Source: Salinigranum marinum (lineage in GTDB: Archaea; Halobacteriota; Halobacteria; Halobacteriales; Haloferacaceae). From it: 64,000 nucleotides of DNA. A model generated the notes under the pieces. The model saw only the letters and a program-made list of their open reading frames with translations, searched no databases and had not been told where the DNA came from. Numbering within the stretch: position 1 is the first letter of the stretch; every line of letters begins with the position of its first letter. Position numbers and translations under genes: made by a program. The stretch is from positions 186,001-250,000 of the forward strand of contig NZ_CP100462.1 of assembly GCF_024228675.1 (NCBI RefSeq). Direction: 5' to 3'. Below are positions 26,196 through 36,693 of the stretch, piece by piece.

Positions 26196-27248
26196 CCCCG
26201 TCGTCCGGATCAGTTTCCGCCGCCCCGAGGCCGTCCTCGTCCGCGGAGTCTTTTTTGACCGCTCTACTCCCGGAGTCCGGCCTCGTCTCGATGCCCCGCG
26301 GCGAACGACCCGTTCGGTTGCTCCGTGTGGTGCCTTCGTTGGCGGTTCGTGGCTGACGGACGCGTTCTGGTACGTCGATCCGGTCGTCGAACGACTGCGG
26401 CTCCGAGGTTTTCACTCCCTCTGTAACGGTCGTCCGGACTCCGTCACTCGACTCCCGGCTCGCTGGCGCGCTCGACGACGCTGTCCCGCCACCGTGCGTT
26501 CGTCGACAACGAACACTGTTCTCGATGCATCGCGATATCGGCCACGTTCGAAACTTCCGTTTGTTCCTCTCGAACGAACGTCGCTCGGATCGGCCGACGG
26601 AGCCCGTCCGTCTCGGCGACTGCTTTACGAGCATATGCGCGTAAGCTCTTGATGCCGGAGACCGAACTTTACCCGCTGCCGGACAGCGAGAGTGCCGATC
26701 ACGAGACGTCGGTGTCGCGATACGACGCCGTCGCGGACGCGCTCGGGTCCCCACCGGCGACGAGATCACGTGATCACCACCGTTTGTTCCATGCGAACGA
26801 TTGCCTCGCTGAGTCGCTCTAGTGATATCAGAAATAGATACTCGAACTGTTCTCACAATCCGCTCACCGGGCACTGTCTCTCGCCGGAGCTCACCATCGG
26901 CCCCGAAGGCCGGTTCAGCGAGCGATCTGGCCCGTTGTGGTCGTCTCGGTCGGTTCTGATCGACTGTCGAGCGTTCGTCGACGCATCGTTCCGCCCGGCC
27001 GACTCGATCCGCGATCAGTTCCGCACACACGGCCCACTATGACTGTGTGGTCGGGTTTCGACGCCTCGGTACGTCCACCTCGGACTGTTTCGAGCGGAGT
27101 CTTGGTGAGCGTATCTATCGGTCCTCTTCGGGAAACGATCTTTGATCGTTCTCCCCCGAATTCGGGCTGGTGGCGCGGGGCCTCCAACGCTCCGGGGCGG
27201 CGCTCTGGCCAGCGAACCGGTGCCGCCAGCTGGACCGCGGGACGCGGA
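26196..27248. other. Gene-free stretch (about 1.05 kb)
   Basis: Lies between the convergent ThDP gene and the ParA operon. Frames here are Arg/Ser-rich and have no recognisable domain. A perfect 12-bp palindrome GATCACGTGATC sits at 26764-26775 and an AT-rich patch at 26815-26860. It could contain partition-site or origin sequences given the adjoining parA operon, but no iterated repeats were recognised. Confidence 0.4.
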
Positions 27249-27635
27249 CTACTCCCGGCGGGCGGCGTCGATCCGGGCCGCGATCTCGTCGACGTGCTCC
27301 GCGAGGACGTGCACCGCGGCGTCGTGAAACTCCCGTCCGGTCACGTCCCGCACGTCGTGTTCCCGTCGGAGCGCCGTCTCCACCTCGAACTCGACGTCCT
27401 CCAGGAGCGTCAGCGTCTCGGGGCGGGCGTAGATGCTCTTGGCCGTCGTCTCGTCGAAGGTGAACGCTGGGCCCGCTCCGTCGTCGGGGCCCGAGGAGGT
27501 GGATTGGGCCGCCTCCTGGTCGGTCGCGTCAGTCGCATTAGTCGCGTCAGTCGCGTCAGTCGCCGCCTCTCGATCGTCGTCTGCGGGGCCGTCGACCTGC
27601 TCGCTCAGCCCCGCGAATCGGTTGTCGTCCGGCAT
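27249..27635 (-). CDS. Small ParA-operon partner protein
   Basis: 128 residues, second gene of the partition operon, starting 2 bp after the ParA stop. The N-terminal half is a low-complexity acidic linker with an Ala-Thr-Asp repeat (ATDATDATNATDATD), encoded by tandem 9-bp units at about 27520-27560. The C-terminal half (FTFDETTAKSIYARPETLTLLEDVEFEVETALRREHDVRDVTGREFHDAAVHVLAEH) looks like a compact helical domain that could bind the centromere as a ParB/CopG-like adaptor. No canonical ParB domain is present; the role is inferred from position. Confidence 0.75.
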   Translation of the reverse strand: MPDDNRFAGLSEQVDGPADDDREAATDATDATNATDATDQEAAQSTSSGPDDGAGPAFTFDETTAKSIYARPETLTLLEDVEFEVETALRREHDVRDVTGREFHDAAVHVLAEHVDEIAARIDAARRE

Positions 27636-27637
27636 CG

Positions 27638-28489
27638 TCACACCCTCAGTTCGCCGTCGGCCTCGGGAGCGGTTTCGACTCCGCCGCGCTCGACGGCCGC
27701 CGCGAGTTCGTCCAGTCGAACCAACATGTCGTTGTCGGGATCGTGCTCCCGGAGCGTCTTCCCCTCGCGCCACGCGCGCTTGAACGCGATCCGTTTCCGT
27801 ATCCCCGGGCCGGGAGAGTTCGGATCGTCGAAGTGGGCCGACCGGGCGAACGTCGGGAGATACCCCGCGAACGGCGACTCCTCCAGATCGCCGATGATCC
27901 GGCGCTCCTCGTTGTCGCCTTCGAGCTGGTTCGGGACGATCGCGAGGAGTTCCAGCTCCATCTCGTTGCGAATGGGCGTGATCTGGTGCTCCCACATCCG
28001 CTCGAAGCCGCTCACCGACGGCTCGCTCATGAGCAGCGGCACGACGACGTTCTGCGCGCCGATGAGCGCCGCGTCCGACAGCGGGCCGAGGCTCGGCGGT
28101 GAGTCGATGACGACGTAGTCGTACGCCTCCCCGAGCAACGGCTCGACGATCCGCCGCCGGACCCAGAGCATCCCGAACGTCGAGTTCCTGATCCGGTCCT
28201 CGACGCTGTCGAGGTCGACGTGCGCCGGCAGCAGGTCGAATCGGTCCCGCGAGCGAACGACCTCCCTGACGTCGATCGGCTCGTCGTCCGTGAGAACGCT
28301 CCCGACGTGGTCCGTGGCGTTCTCGTAGGCGTGCTTGAACCCGACGCCCTCCGTCGCGTTCCCCTGCTGGTCGAGGTCGACGAGCAGCACCCGGTTCCCC
28401 CGGGCGGCCAGCGCGTCGGCGAGGTTGATCGCCAGCGTCGTCTTGCCGACCCCGCCTTTCTGGAGCGAGACGCTGACGGCTCTGCTCAT
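27638..28489 (-). CDS. ParA-family ATPase (replicon partitioning)
   Basis: 283-residue ParA/Soj-type deviant-Walker ATPase. Walker A is QKGGVGKTTLAINLA with the signature first Lys, Walker A-prime is VLLVDLDQQGNATEGVG and Walker B is YDYVVIDSPPSLGPLS. Such proteins drive segregation of plasmids and secondary chromosomes; Soj/MinD-like chromosomal relatives also exist. The small partner gene downstream and a palindrome upstream complete a standard partition cassette. This is the main evidence that the window belongs, or once belonged, to a plasmid-type replicon. Confidence 0.93.
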   Translation of the reverse strand: MSRAVSVSLQKGGVGKTTLAINLADALAARGNRVLLVDLDQQGNATEGVGFKHAYENATDHVGSVLTDDEPIDVREVVRSRDRFDLLPAHVDLDSVEDRIRNSTFGMLWVRRRIVEPLLGEAYDYVVIDSPPSLGPLSDAALIGAQNVVVPLLMSEPSVSGFERMWEHQITPIRNEMELELLAIVPNQLEGDNEERRIIGDLEESPFAGYLPTFARSAHFDDPNSPGPGIRKRIAFKRAWREGKTLREHDPDNDMLVRLDELAAAVERGGVETAPEADGELRV

Positions 28490-28904
28490 CGGAGAGAACC
28501 CCCCACGGTTCGCACGCCGCGTACAATTTTCACAAATTTTGCAGTTGGTGACATTCGTAAACCTCGTGTACTGTCGACAGTGCCTACACTGTACGCCCTC
28601 GGTATAGTTCTCCGTCAGACGAGCGACCGACGGTCCGAGCGTCGACGCGCCGCTGGGTGGACCGACCAGCGTCGGCCGAGACGACGGGGGCTGGCGGCTG
28701 GTGTTCGCCGGCGATGCGACACACCTCTGACGGCCTCAGCCCTCCGGCGCATAACGCCGTGTCGACGCGTCCCCGCGACCGACGACGGCTCGTGACGGCG
28801 ACGCGGTCCGTGCGGCGGTCTGGTCCGGTTGACCACCGACAGTACACGACTCGGATCGGCGAGAGCCACATCATATAACCTCGTGGAAGTCGTACATCGA
28901 ACCG
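28490..28904. promoter_or_regulatory. Region upstream of parA with 12-bp palindrome
   Basis: AT-rich sequence (about 28521-28560) forms the parA promoter. Next to it, ACTGTCGACAGT at 28570-28581 is a perfect palindrome, followed by the half-like TACACTGTAC at 28585-28594. This layout suits an autoregulatory operator or centromere site for the ParA partner. The remaining 300 bp up to 28904 hold the rhodanese gene promoter (ATCATATAACC near 28870) and no gene. Confidence 0.5.
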
Positions 28905-30056
28905 ATGGTCGAGACGATTACTGCGGCACGGCTCCGCGACTGGATCGATGGGGAGAGAGAGTTCTCGCTCCTGGACACGCGCCCAGCGGAGAGTTACGAC
29001 GCGTGGCATATCCAGGATGCGGTGCAGTACACGTACAAGCCCGACTTCGAGTTCGACGCGGACGACTTCCGAGCCCAGACCGGACTGGCACCGGACGACG
29101 AGATCGTCACCATCTGCGCGAAGGGCGTCTCCTCGTTCGACATCGCGAAGCGACTCGCCGACAGCGGGTACGAACACGTCACGGTCGTCGAGACCGGGAT
29201 GGAGGGCTGGAGCGCGGTCTACGACGTCGTCGACGTTCCGACCGCCGGTGACGTCGAAATCGTGCAGTTCCAGCGCCGCGCGAAGGGGTGTCTGGGCTAC
29301 CTGATCGCCGATCCGAAGACCGAGGTGGCTGCGGTCGTCGATCCGACGCGACACGTCGATCGGTTCGCCGCAGTCGCATCCGACCGCGGCTACTCCATCG
29401 AGTTCGTTCTCGACACGCACGTCCACGCCGACCACCTCTCGGGCGGCCGGGAACTGGCCGACTACGTCGGGGCGACCTACTGCCTCGGTGCCGACGCCGT
29501 CGACCGAGGCGTCGACTACGAGTTCCGAGCGCTGGAGCGCAACGAGGTCGTCACCGTCGGCGGCGTCGACGTCAAGGCCGTCGCGACGCCGGGTCACACC
29601 TCCGAAATCGTGAGCTACCTCGTCGACGGCGAGGCCGTCCTGACCGGTGACACGCTGTTCGTCGACTCGGTGGGCCGCACGGAACTCCAGTTCGGCGAGG
29701 GCGAGGCGGCCTCCGGGGCCGACCTCCTCTACGAGTCGCTGCACCGAACCCTCCTGGCCGAACCGGACGCGGTCACCGTGCTTCCGGGTCACTTCGCCAT
29801 CGACGCGGACGGAACCGCCGACGTGACGCCCGGCGAACCGGTGACGACGACGGTCGGGACAGTCCGAACTGGCCTTGATCTACTGACGGCCGACCGGGAG
29901 ACGTTCGTCGACCGGCTCACGGCGTCGCTCCCGGAGAAACCACCGAACTACGAGACGATCATCGACATCAACGCCGGGCGGCGGGCCCCCGGCGACGAGG
30001 AGACGCGGACGGAACTGGAACTCGGGCCGAACAACTGCGCAGCGACGGGCGACTGA
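28905..30056 (+). CDS. Rhodanese and metallo-beta-lactamase (persulfide dioxygenase-like) fusion
   Basis: 383 residues. Residues 1-105 are a rhodanese domain with active-site Cys in TICAKGVSSFD. Residues 115-330 are a metallo-beta-lactamase domain with THVHADHLSGG, ATPGHTSEIV, LTGDTLFVDSVGRTEL and VLPGHF, the iron-ligand pattern of ETHE1/persulfide dioxygenases. Together they would handle sulfane sulfur: the rhodanese moves sulfur to glutathione-like thiols and the dioxygenase oxidises the persulfide to sulfite. The order (rhodanese first) is the reverse of CstB and most PDO-rhodanese fusions. The gene stands alone; TATA-like sequence lies 30-40 bp upstream. Confidence 0.9.
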   Translation: MVETITAARLRDWIDGEREFSLLDTRPAESYDAWHIQDAVQYTYKPDFEFDADDFRAQTGLAPDDEIVTICAKGVSSFDIAKRLADSGYEHVTVVETGMEGWSAVYDVVDVPTAGDVEIVQFQRRAKGCLGYLIADPKTEVAAVVDPTRHVDRFAAVASDRGYSIEFVLDTHVHADHLSGGRELADYVGATYCLGADAVDRGVDYEFRALERNEVVTVGGVDVKAVATPGHTSEIVSYLVDGEAVLTGDTLFVDSVGRTELQFGEGEAASGADLLYESLHRTLLAEPDAVTVLPGHFAIDADGTADVTPGEPVTTTVGTVRTGLDLLTADRETFVDRLTASLPEKPPNYETIIDINAGRRAPGDEETRTELELGPNNCAATGD

Positions 30057-30078
30057 GCACGCGTCCCGGCGTCGCGGC

Positions 30079-30483
30079 TCAGTCGACGAGCACGCGGTCA
30101 GTGAGCCAACAGCCGTCGAGAGGGCCACCGCGCTGCTTCGACAGCCCGAACACGTAGGTCACCGTCCGACCGCCGGGGCCGGTGAGCGTCACCCGCTGTT
30201 CGGCGCTGCCGTCGCCCCGCTCCATCGGCCCGGAGACGGCCTCGACGTGGTCGACCATCGGCGCGTACTGCGGGCCCCGGACCATCCGGACGAAACGGTC
30301 GACCGGGCCGGTCGAGCGACGGTTCGCCGGGGAAGCGAAGTTGTACGCGGTCTTGATCCCCGCGTCCTCCACGGGGTCGTCGTTGTCGGCCAGCGCGGTC
30401 AACTGAATCTCGACGACGCGCACGGGACTGTACGAGGGGTCGGGCGCCGGGAGGCCGGTGACGGGGTAGTCCGAAGGTGACAT
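30079..30483 (-). CDS. DUF4864-like protein
   Basis: 134 residues with the block VVEIQLTALADND, then GIKTAYNFASPANRRSTGPVDRFVRMVRGPQYAPMVDH. That is the recognisable signature of a small family found in archaea, cyanobacteria and plants (DUF4864-type) with a cystatin/NTF2-like fold. No enzymatic residues are evident and its function is unknown. It converges on the rhodanese fusion gene and diverges from the flavoprotein gene. Confidence 0.75.
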   Translation of the reverse strand: MSPSDYPVTGLPAPDPSYSPVRVVEIQLTALADNDDPVEDAGIKTAYNFASPANRRSTGPVDRFVRMVRGPQYAPMVDHVEAVSGPMERGDGSAEQRVTLTGPGGRTVTYVFGLSKQRGGPLDGCWLTDRVLVD

Positions 30484-30737
30484 GACGGAAGAACGGCGGC
30501 GGATAGAACAACCTAGCGACCCGAACGGCTTGAACTTGTCCCGTCGGACGGAGCAGTTCGGCCGGCCGCCGGTTCGACGCTCGTCGCGACCGGGCGAGAC
30601 ACCCGACTGCGAGCGGCCGAGACAATATTTTTCACACAATTTATCTCTTTAAACTGTATTTAGAGGCGCTGAGAAGCCGGCTGAGAGCAAACACACCGCG
30701 ACGGAGTTAATTACCTGCAGCCCCTAGCAAAAATACA
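30484..30737. promoter_or_regulatory. Divergent AT-rich promoter region
   Basis: A strong AT island at 30625-30662 (AATATTTTTCACACAATTT) and GAGTTAATTACC at 30703-30714 lie between the two divergent genes. The latter is 24 bp from the flavoprotein ATG at 30738 and is its likely TATA box. Confidence 0.55.
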
Positions 30738-32591
30738 ATGAGTTTTCAGGAACGGCGCGACGATCAGCCACGCGAAACGGCGTACGAGACGGTCGACCTC
30801 GGCGTCCTCGTGATCGGTGCGGGGGCGGCCGGCGCGCGGACGGCGATCGAACTCGTCGAACAGGGGGTCGACCCCGAAGACATCCTCGTGATCGGGAAGC
30901 GTACCCACGGAGACGCTCACACGACGTGGGCCCGCGGTGGGATCAACGGTGCACTGGGTACCCACGACCCCGAGGACGACTGGACGATCCACGCCGCGGA
31001 CACGCTGAAAGAGGGTCACTTCCTGAACGACCCCGAGAAGGTCGAGACAGTCACCCGGCGAATGCCCGACGTGCTGCGCGAACTGGACGACTGGGGGATG
31101 CCGTACAGTCGGACCGACGACGGCGAGATCGACCAGCGGTACTTCGGCGCACAGTCGTTTCGGCGGACGGCGTTCGCCGGCGACCACACCGGCGAGTCGC
31201 TCATGGAGACGCTGATTCGGCGGGCCAGAGCGCTGTCGGTGCCGTACCGCGACGACGTGTTCGTCACGCGACTACTCACGGACGACGCGGCTGGCCGTGT
31301 ACTCGGCGCGGCCGGCTTCGACATGGACACCGGCGAGTTCGTGCTGTTCGACGCCGACGTCGTCGTGCTGGCCGCCGGTGGCCACACCAGCCTCTACGAC
31401 CGGCACTCCTCGCGCGACGACGAGAACACCGGTGACGGGCCAGCCCTCGCGTACCAAGCAGGCGCCAGGCTGATGGACATGGAGTTCGTCCAATTCCACC
31501 CCACCGGGATGGTCGGGGGCCGGTACGGCGAGGAGTGGGACGGCCGGTTAGTGACGGAGGCCGTCCGCGGCGAAGGTGGCCGCCTGTTCAACGCCGACGT
31601 CTCCGCGAGCGAGGCGAGCGGAGGCGCGGGAGAACAGGGTTCTCCCGCCGGCGAGCGGTTCATGGAGCGGTACTCGCCCGAGCAGATGGAACTGGACGCA
31701 CGGGACGTGGTCGCGCGGGCCATCGACCGGGAGGTCCGCGAGGGCCGGGGAACCGACGACGGCGGCGTCTACCTCGACATCTCACACCGGGATCGCGACT
31801 TCATCCGCGAACGACTCCCCCGCATGTACGAACGGTTCGCCGAGCTCGGAGTCGACATGGCCACCGACCCCGTCGAGGTGGCACCGACGGCCCACTACGG
31901 GATGGGTGGAGTCGTCGTCGACGCGGTTGGCGAGACGGACGTCGACGGCCTCTACGCGGTGGGCGAGACGATGGCCGGCGTCCACGGCGCGAACCGCCTC
32001 GGGGGCAACTCGCTGGCCGAAACCGTGGCGTTCGGTGTCGTCACTGGCGCGGCCATCGCAGCACGGCGACAGCGAGGAGCGGTCGGCGGGGCTGACAGCG
32101 GCGTGCTCTACGACCGGGCCGCGATTCACTTCGCCGATCTGGGGCGACTCGCCCGGAGCGACGGCACGTACGACCCGGAGGCGCTGTTCGACGAACTGCG
32201 CGAGGTGCTCTGGGCGCATGCCGGGATCCGCCGCGACGACCGGGGACTGTCTGCAGGGCTCGACGCGCTAGCCGACCTCCGGACCCGGGCGTCGGACCTC
32301 GCCGTGGGCGACCCGACGACGCGGTCGTTCGCGTTTGCGATGAACCTCGGGTTCGCGCTCGACGTCGCCGAGGGGATCCTGCGAGGGGCGGCCGCCCGCA
32401 CCGAGTCGCGGGGAGCACACGCACGGACCGACTACCCCGAGACTGACGAGGAGTGGCGTCGGAACGTGGTACTCCACCGCGATAGCGTCGGGGCGATGCG
32501 ACTCACCACGACGCCCGTCGACGAACCGAGCGAGGCGGTGCAGGTGGCGCTGGACGCCGGCTACGAACTCGACTACCATCAGTTGGAGTGA
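30738..32591 (+). CDS. FAD-dependent succinate dehydrogenase/fumarate reductase/L-aspartate oxidase-type flavoprotein
   Basis: 617 residues. The FAD-binding GAGAAGARTAIE begins near residue 31, TTWARGGINGALG near 73 covers the flavin, and HPTGMVGG near 250 and EAVRGEGGRLFN near 275 are the active-site blocks. GANRLGGNSLAE near 415 is the C-terminal signature, and a helical C-terminal domain follows. No iron-sulfur or membrane subunits are adjacent, so it may be a soluble fumarate-reductase-like or aspartate-oxidase-like enzyme. Aspartate oxidase is normally followed by nadA/nadC, which are absent. Which electron donor or acid it uses is unknown. Confidence 0.88.
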   Translation: MSFQERRDDQPRETAYETVDLGVLVIGAGAAGARTAIELVEQGVDPEDILVIGKRTHGDAHTTWARGGINGALGTHDPEDDWTIHAADTLKEGHFLNDPEKVETVTRRMPDVLRELDDWGMPYSRTDDGEIDQRYFGAQSFRRTAFAGDHTGESLMETLIRRARALSVPYRDDVFVTRLLTDDAAGRVLGAAGFDMDTGEFVLFDADVVVLAAGGHTSLYDRHSSRDDENTGDGPALAYQAGARLMDMEFVQFHPTGMVGGRYGEEWDGRLVTEAVRGEGGRLFNADVSASEASGGAGEQGSPAGERFMERYSPEQMELDARDVVARAIDREVREGRGTDDGGVYLDISHRDRDFIRERLPRMYERFAELGVDMATDPVEVAPTAHYGMGGVVVDAVGETDVDGLYAVGETMAGVHGANRLGGNSLAETVAFGVVTGAAIAARRQRGAVGGADSGVLYDRAAIHFADLGRLARSDGTYDPEALFDELREVLWAHAGIRRDDRGLSAGLDALADLRTRASDLAVGDPTTRSFAFAMNLGFALDVAEGILRGAAARTESRGAHARTDYPETDEEWRRNVVLHRDSVGAMRLTTTPVDEPSEAVQVALDAGYELDYHQLE

Positions 32592-32696
32592 CACAGGCCG
32601 CGGGAGACAGTCCCGATCTACGATCTACTGTGTACTGCGCGACGCGCGACTCTCGACCCCGATCGCTCGGGTTCGAGCGCGGAACCTCCGAGCGGA

Positions 32697-33023
32697 TCAG
32701 TCCGGTGTTGAGAGTGCGCTGACGAGCACGTAGAGGGCGAACGCGGCGACGAGCAGTCCACCGAACTGCGTCCCCGCCGTCGCCAGAAACCCGACGTCGT
32801 ACAGTAGCGGCGCGGCCATGAACCACAGCCCGAAGACCGTCGTCAGCGTCGCGGCCGCGACGGACGGGACAGATCGGATGCGGTAGAGCCAGAGGCTCTG
32901 CGCGGCGAAGACGACGCCGAGGAGGCGCACACTCTGGGTCAGTCGTTTCAGGTTACTAGTCGTCGCCACGCCGCTGTTGTCGACCCAGATGGCCGCCGTT
33001 CCTGCGTCGTCGCTCGTCAGCAC
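32697..33023 (-). CDS. Small membrane protein
   Basis: 108 residues with three hydrophobic segments (LLGVVFAAQSLWLY, VAAATLTTVFGLWFMAAPLLY, FGGLLVAAFALYVLVSALS). This is a compact integral membrane protein of unknown function, SPW-repeat-like in its AxPLLYD motif. An internal GTG about 19 codons in is an alternative start. No operon partners. Confidence 0.65.
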   Translation of the reverse strand: MLTSDDAGTAAIWVDNSGVATTSNLKRLTQSVRLLGVVFAAQSLWLYRIRSVPSVAAATLTTVFGLWFMAAPLLYDVGFLATAGTQFGGLLVAAFALYVLVSALSTPD

Positions 33024-33277
33024 TGGTCGATGACGAGCGATTGCACGGTCCCGACCGCTCGCCCGTCCACGTCGACGAGGTGTCTTCCCGGATCAAGCGA
33101 CGGAGGCGTCGGCGACACCAACTGATCGTCAGACAGCCGTCGACTATTCCCCCGGGCTGTTGTGGCTACTAGTTCACCGTGATCGCTCCTCTGGCTTTCC
33201 CCCACCTACCGCAGATTGTAGTTGGTGAGGATGTCGGGCTGAGTGGGCCGACGGGATGATCTACCACGATAGCCGAG

Positions 33278-33309
33278 CAAGCATATTGCTCCCAAGACTA
33301 ATATGCTTG
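33278..33309. promoter_or_regulatory. Perfect 10-bp inverted repeat, operator of the HTH gene
   Basis: CAAGCATATT (33278-33287) and AATATGCTTG (33300-33309) are exact inverted copies with a 12-bp spacer, ending 17 bp before the ATG at 33327. The arms contain the TATA-like element, so a dimer bound here would block transcription of the HTH gene and its partner: classic autoregulation of a toxin-antitoxin-like or phage-type repressor. Confidence 0.7.
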
Positions 33310-33326
33310 TGCATACGAGACTACGC

Positions 33327-33884
33327 ATGACCGACAATCGCCCCGCCGACGTGAACGAGCGCGTCACCGAGGAGTGGAAGGCGGACACCAGTCCGGGCGA
33401 GCGCGTTCGCACCGTCATGAAGCGGACGTACGATCCCCAGTCAGTCGCTACCATCGCCGAGCGTGCGCTGACCTCAGAGACGACCGCACGCAAGCATCTG
33501 GGCATCCTTTCAGCGGATGGCTTCGTCGAGGCAGTCTCCCCGCCGGATGCACGCGGAACGTGGTACAAACGCGCTCCCAGATCGGTCGTCCTCGAACGCG
33601 CCAAGCAGATACTCGATTCGGTTGACATCGAGACGCTGTCGGCACGCGTCACGGAGCTTCGCGAGACCCTCCGAGAGTTTGAGGAGCAGACCGGCGCAGA
33701 ATCGCCACGCGCCGCGGCCATCGCTGACGCGGAAATCGGTGCAGAGGCGATGACGGAGTGGCAGACGGCACGTCGGAACCTGAAGCTCGCACGGGCCGCC
33801 CTCGCGCTCGCGGACGCAACCGAGGCCGTCGAGGACGACACCGGCTCGGACGAACGCGGCGAACCAGCAGGCGTCATCGGCTGA
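33327..33884 (+). CDS. HTH regulator, haloarchaeal DUF7342-like
   Basis: 185 residues. The winged-helix segment SVATIAERALTSETTARKHLGILSADGFVEAV is at residues about 40-70, followed by a coiled-coil-like region (IETLSARVTELRETLREFEEQ). This matches a family of small haloarchaeal HTH proteins found near mobile elements. The start was set at 33327 because the upstream in-frame start at 33303 lies inside the operator. The next gene follows after 4 bp, and the pair looks like a two-gene repressor/effector module. Confidence 0.75.
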   Translation: MTDNRPADVNERVTEEWKADTSPGERVRTVMKRTYDPQSVATIAERALTSETTARKHLGILSADGFVEAVSPPDARGTWYKRAPRSVVLERAKQILDSVDIETLSARVTELRETLREFEEQTGAESPRAAAIADAEIGAEAMTEWQTARRNLKLARAALALADATEAVEDDTGSDERGEPAGVIG

Positions 33885-33888
33885 GACG

Positions 33889-34353
33889 ATGCGAGGAACC
33901 GAGTCGCACTCGCTACAAGGCGCTCTCGACGCCGGCGCACTCCACGACTTTCGCTCCGAATTCGAGCGCCTCGAACCCCTCGCGAGCGGATTGCTGGATG
34001 ATCCAGTAAGTCCCAGTGAACTGCGTCTCCAGCTCGACGACGGCATCGGCGGGGCGACGACTGCGACCATCACCGTCCGGTGGTCAGTACGAGACGATTA
34101 CAACGTCCACTACAGTGACAACATGGATCGGAACCTCCGATGGGACGTACATCCTCACGGGTACACCGCTCCTGATGGAGATGCCCACTACCATCCACCG
34201 CCGAACGCGTCGAACGATGACGACGATGTCGAAGCGTCCTGTATCGGGGTCACTGAACTCGTCCTCGTCGCACGTGCCGTCCATCAGTTGTGGCGAGTTG
34301 GCTATGACGCGGGGACTGTCGACCCGCTCAACGACGCAATCAATCCACCGTAG
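33889..34353 (+). CDS. Conserved haloarchaeal protein paired with the HTH gene
   Basis: 154 residues, translated right after the HTH gene. The centre has ATTATITVRWSVRDDYNVHYSDN, WDVHPHG and HYHPPPNAS, a His/Pro-rich pattern that recalls TumE/DUF6516-like candidate toxins. The end is helical (VTELVLVARAVHQLWRVGYD). The histidines and the pairing with an autoregulated HTH protein suggest a nuclease-type toxin whose antitoxin is the HTH protein. That is inference; no catalytic family was firmly recognised. Confidence 0.65.
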   Translation: MRGTESHSLQGALDAGALHDFRSEFERLEPLASGLLDDPVSPSELRLQLDDGIGGATTATITVRWSVRDDYNVHYSDNMDRNLRWDVHPHGYTAPDGDAHYHPPPNASNDDDDVEASCIGVTELVLVARAVHQLWRVGYDAGTVDPLNDAINPP

Positions 34354-34509
34354 ACGCGAGCCACCCCGTCGTCCTGATGATCCCCTAAGACTCAATCATC
34401 CACTTCAGCGTCGTCTCCCCTGGGAGAGATGCGATCTCATGTTGCCGACCGGGCTGCCGGTGGAGGCGAAGCTGATCCGCTACTGGCGAACGGCGATCCG
34501 GAACCGACC

Positions 34510-34818
34510 ATGTTCGGCCACGTGTCCAGTCCGTTTCACCGAACCACGCTCCTGACCGATGCCCGTCGGCTGCACGAATCCTCGTTCGGAGATCAAAGCG
34601 GTCTGCTCGGTCTGTGCTACACCCGCACCGACGCGGATTCAAAAACCGCGGAGGAGCTGCCAGAACGATACACAGCAGCGGACGCCGCCGAGAAGATTGT
34701 CCGCGACATCAACTACTGGTACGAAATCGATGCGAGCGTGTGTAAGATTACTCACTTCACTGGTCTACAACACACCGTCCACAAGCAGGGTGCAGTCATC
34801 TCTTGGAGAATCGAGTAG
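34510..34818 (+). CDS. Hypothetical protein, uncertain
   Basis: 102 codons with acidic composition (LPERYTAADAAEKIVRDINYWYEIDASVCKITHF) compatible with a haloarchaeal gene, but no family recognised. It lies between the HTH pair and the broken HEPN gene. The frame extends upstream to 34429 with less protein-like sequence. It may be a remnant. Confidence 0.35.
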   Translation: MFGHVSSPFHRTTLLTDARRLHESSFGDQSGLLGLCYTRTDADSKTAEELPERYTAADAAEKIVRDINYWYEIDASVCKITHFTGLQHTVHKQGAVISWRIE

Positions 34819-34988
34819 ACGCGTGAAATGGTTGATTAGATGTGACCGACAGACCGCGAGGCGTTCGCTCGTCGGCGCCGACAGCGACACTCGTGGGAGA
34901 GCCGTGCGAAGTTCTTGACGTAGTCGTGGATAGCTACCGCGAGGTCGAACATCGCATCGGCCTGCTGTCTAGCCGCGACCGTATCGCG

Positions 34989-36357
<1,369 letters not shown>

Positions 36358-36693
36358 TCGTCGCCACCTTCCTGTTCAGCGATGTAGCGTTCGACAGCAC
36401 CTTTCGAGGCGTCATCAGAACTGCCGAGTAGTTCTGATTGGCACACCGAATCGCACAGCGATTCGGGGACGCTTCCCGCCGTCCCGACGTAGTACGAACG
36501 GGTCCACTTCACGCGGTCGTCGTACCGTTGGTTGTACTTCCGCGCCGAGATACCCTTGACCCAGTTGACGATGAGTGACGGGGCATTCTTGGGTGGACTC
36601 CCGATGAACAGGTGTACGTGGTCGGGCACGACCTTGGACTCGGCCAGTTCGAGGTCTTTGTCCTCACAGATTTCCGCGAAGATGGTTTCGAGA

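Noticed and set aside
26155-27030. A 291-codon minus-strand frame in the gene-free stretch
   Set aside because: Very basic, with no domain and unlike halophile proteins; long shadow frames are expected at this GC content.
27520-27560. Short tandem repeat as a possible iteron or centromere
   Set aside because: The 9-bp units are in frame inside the ParA partner gene and encode an Ala-Thr-Asp linker, so coding explains them.
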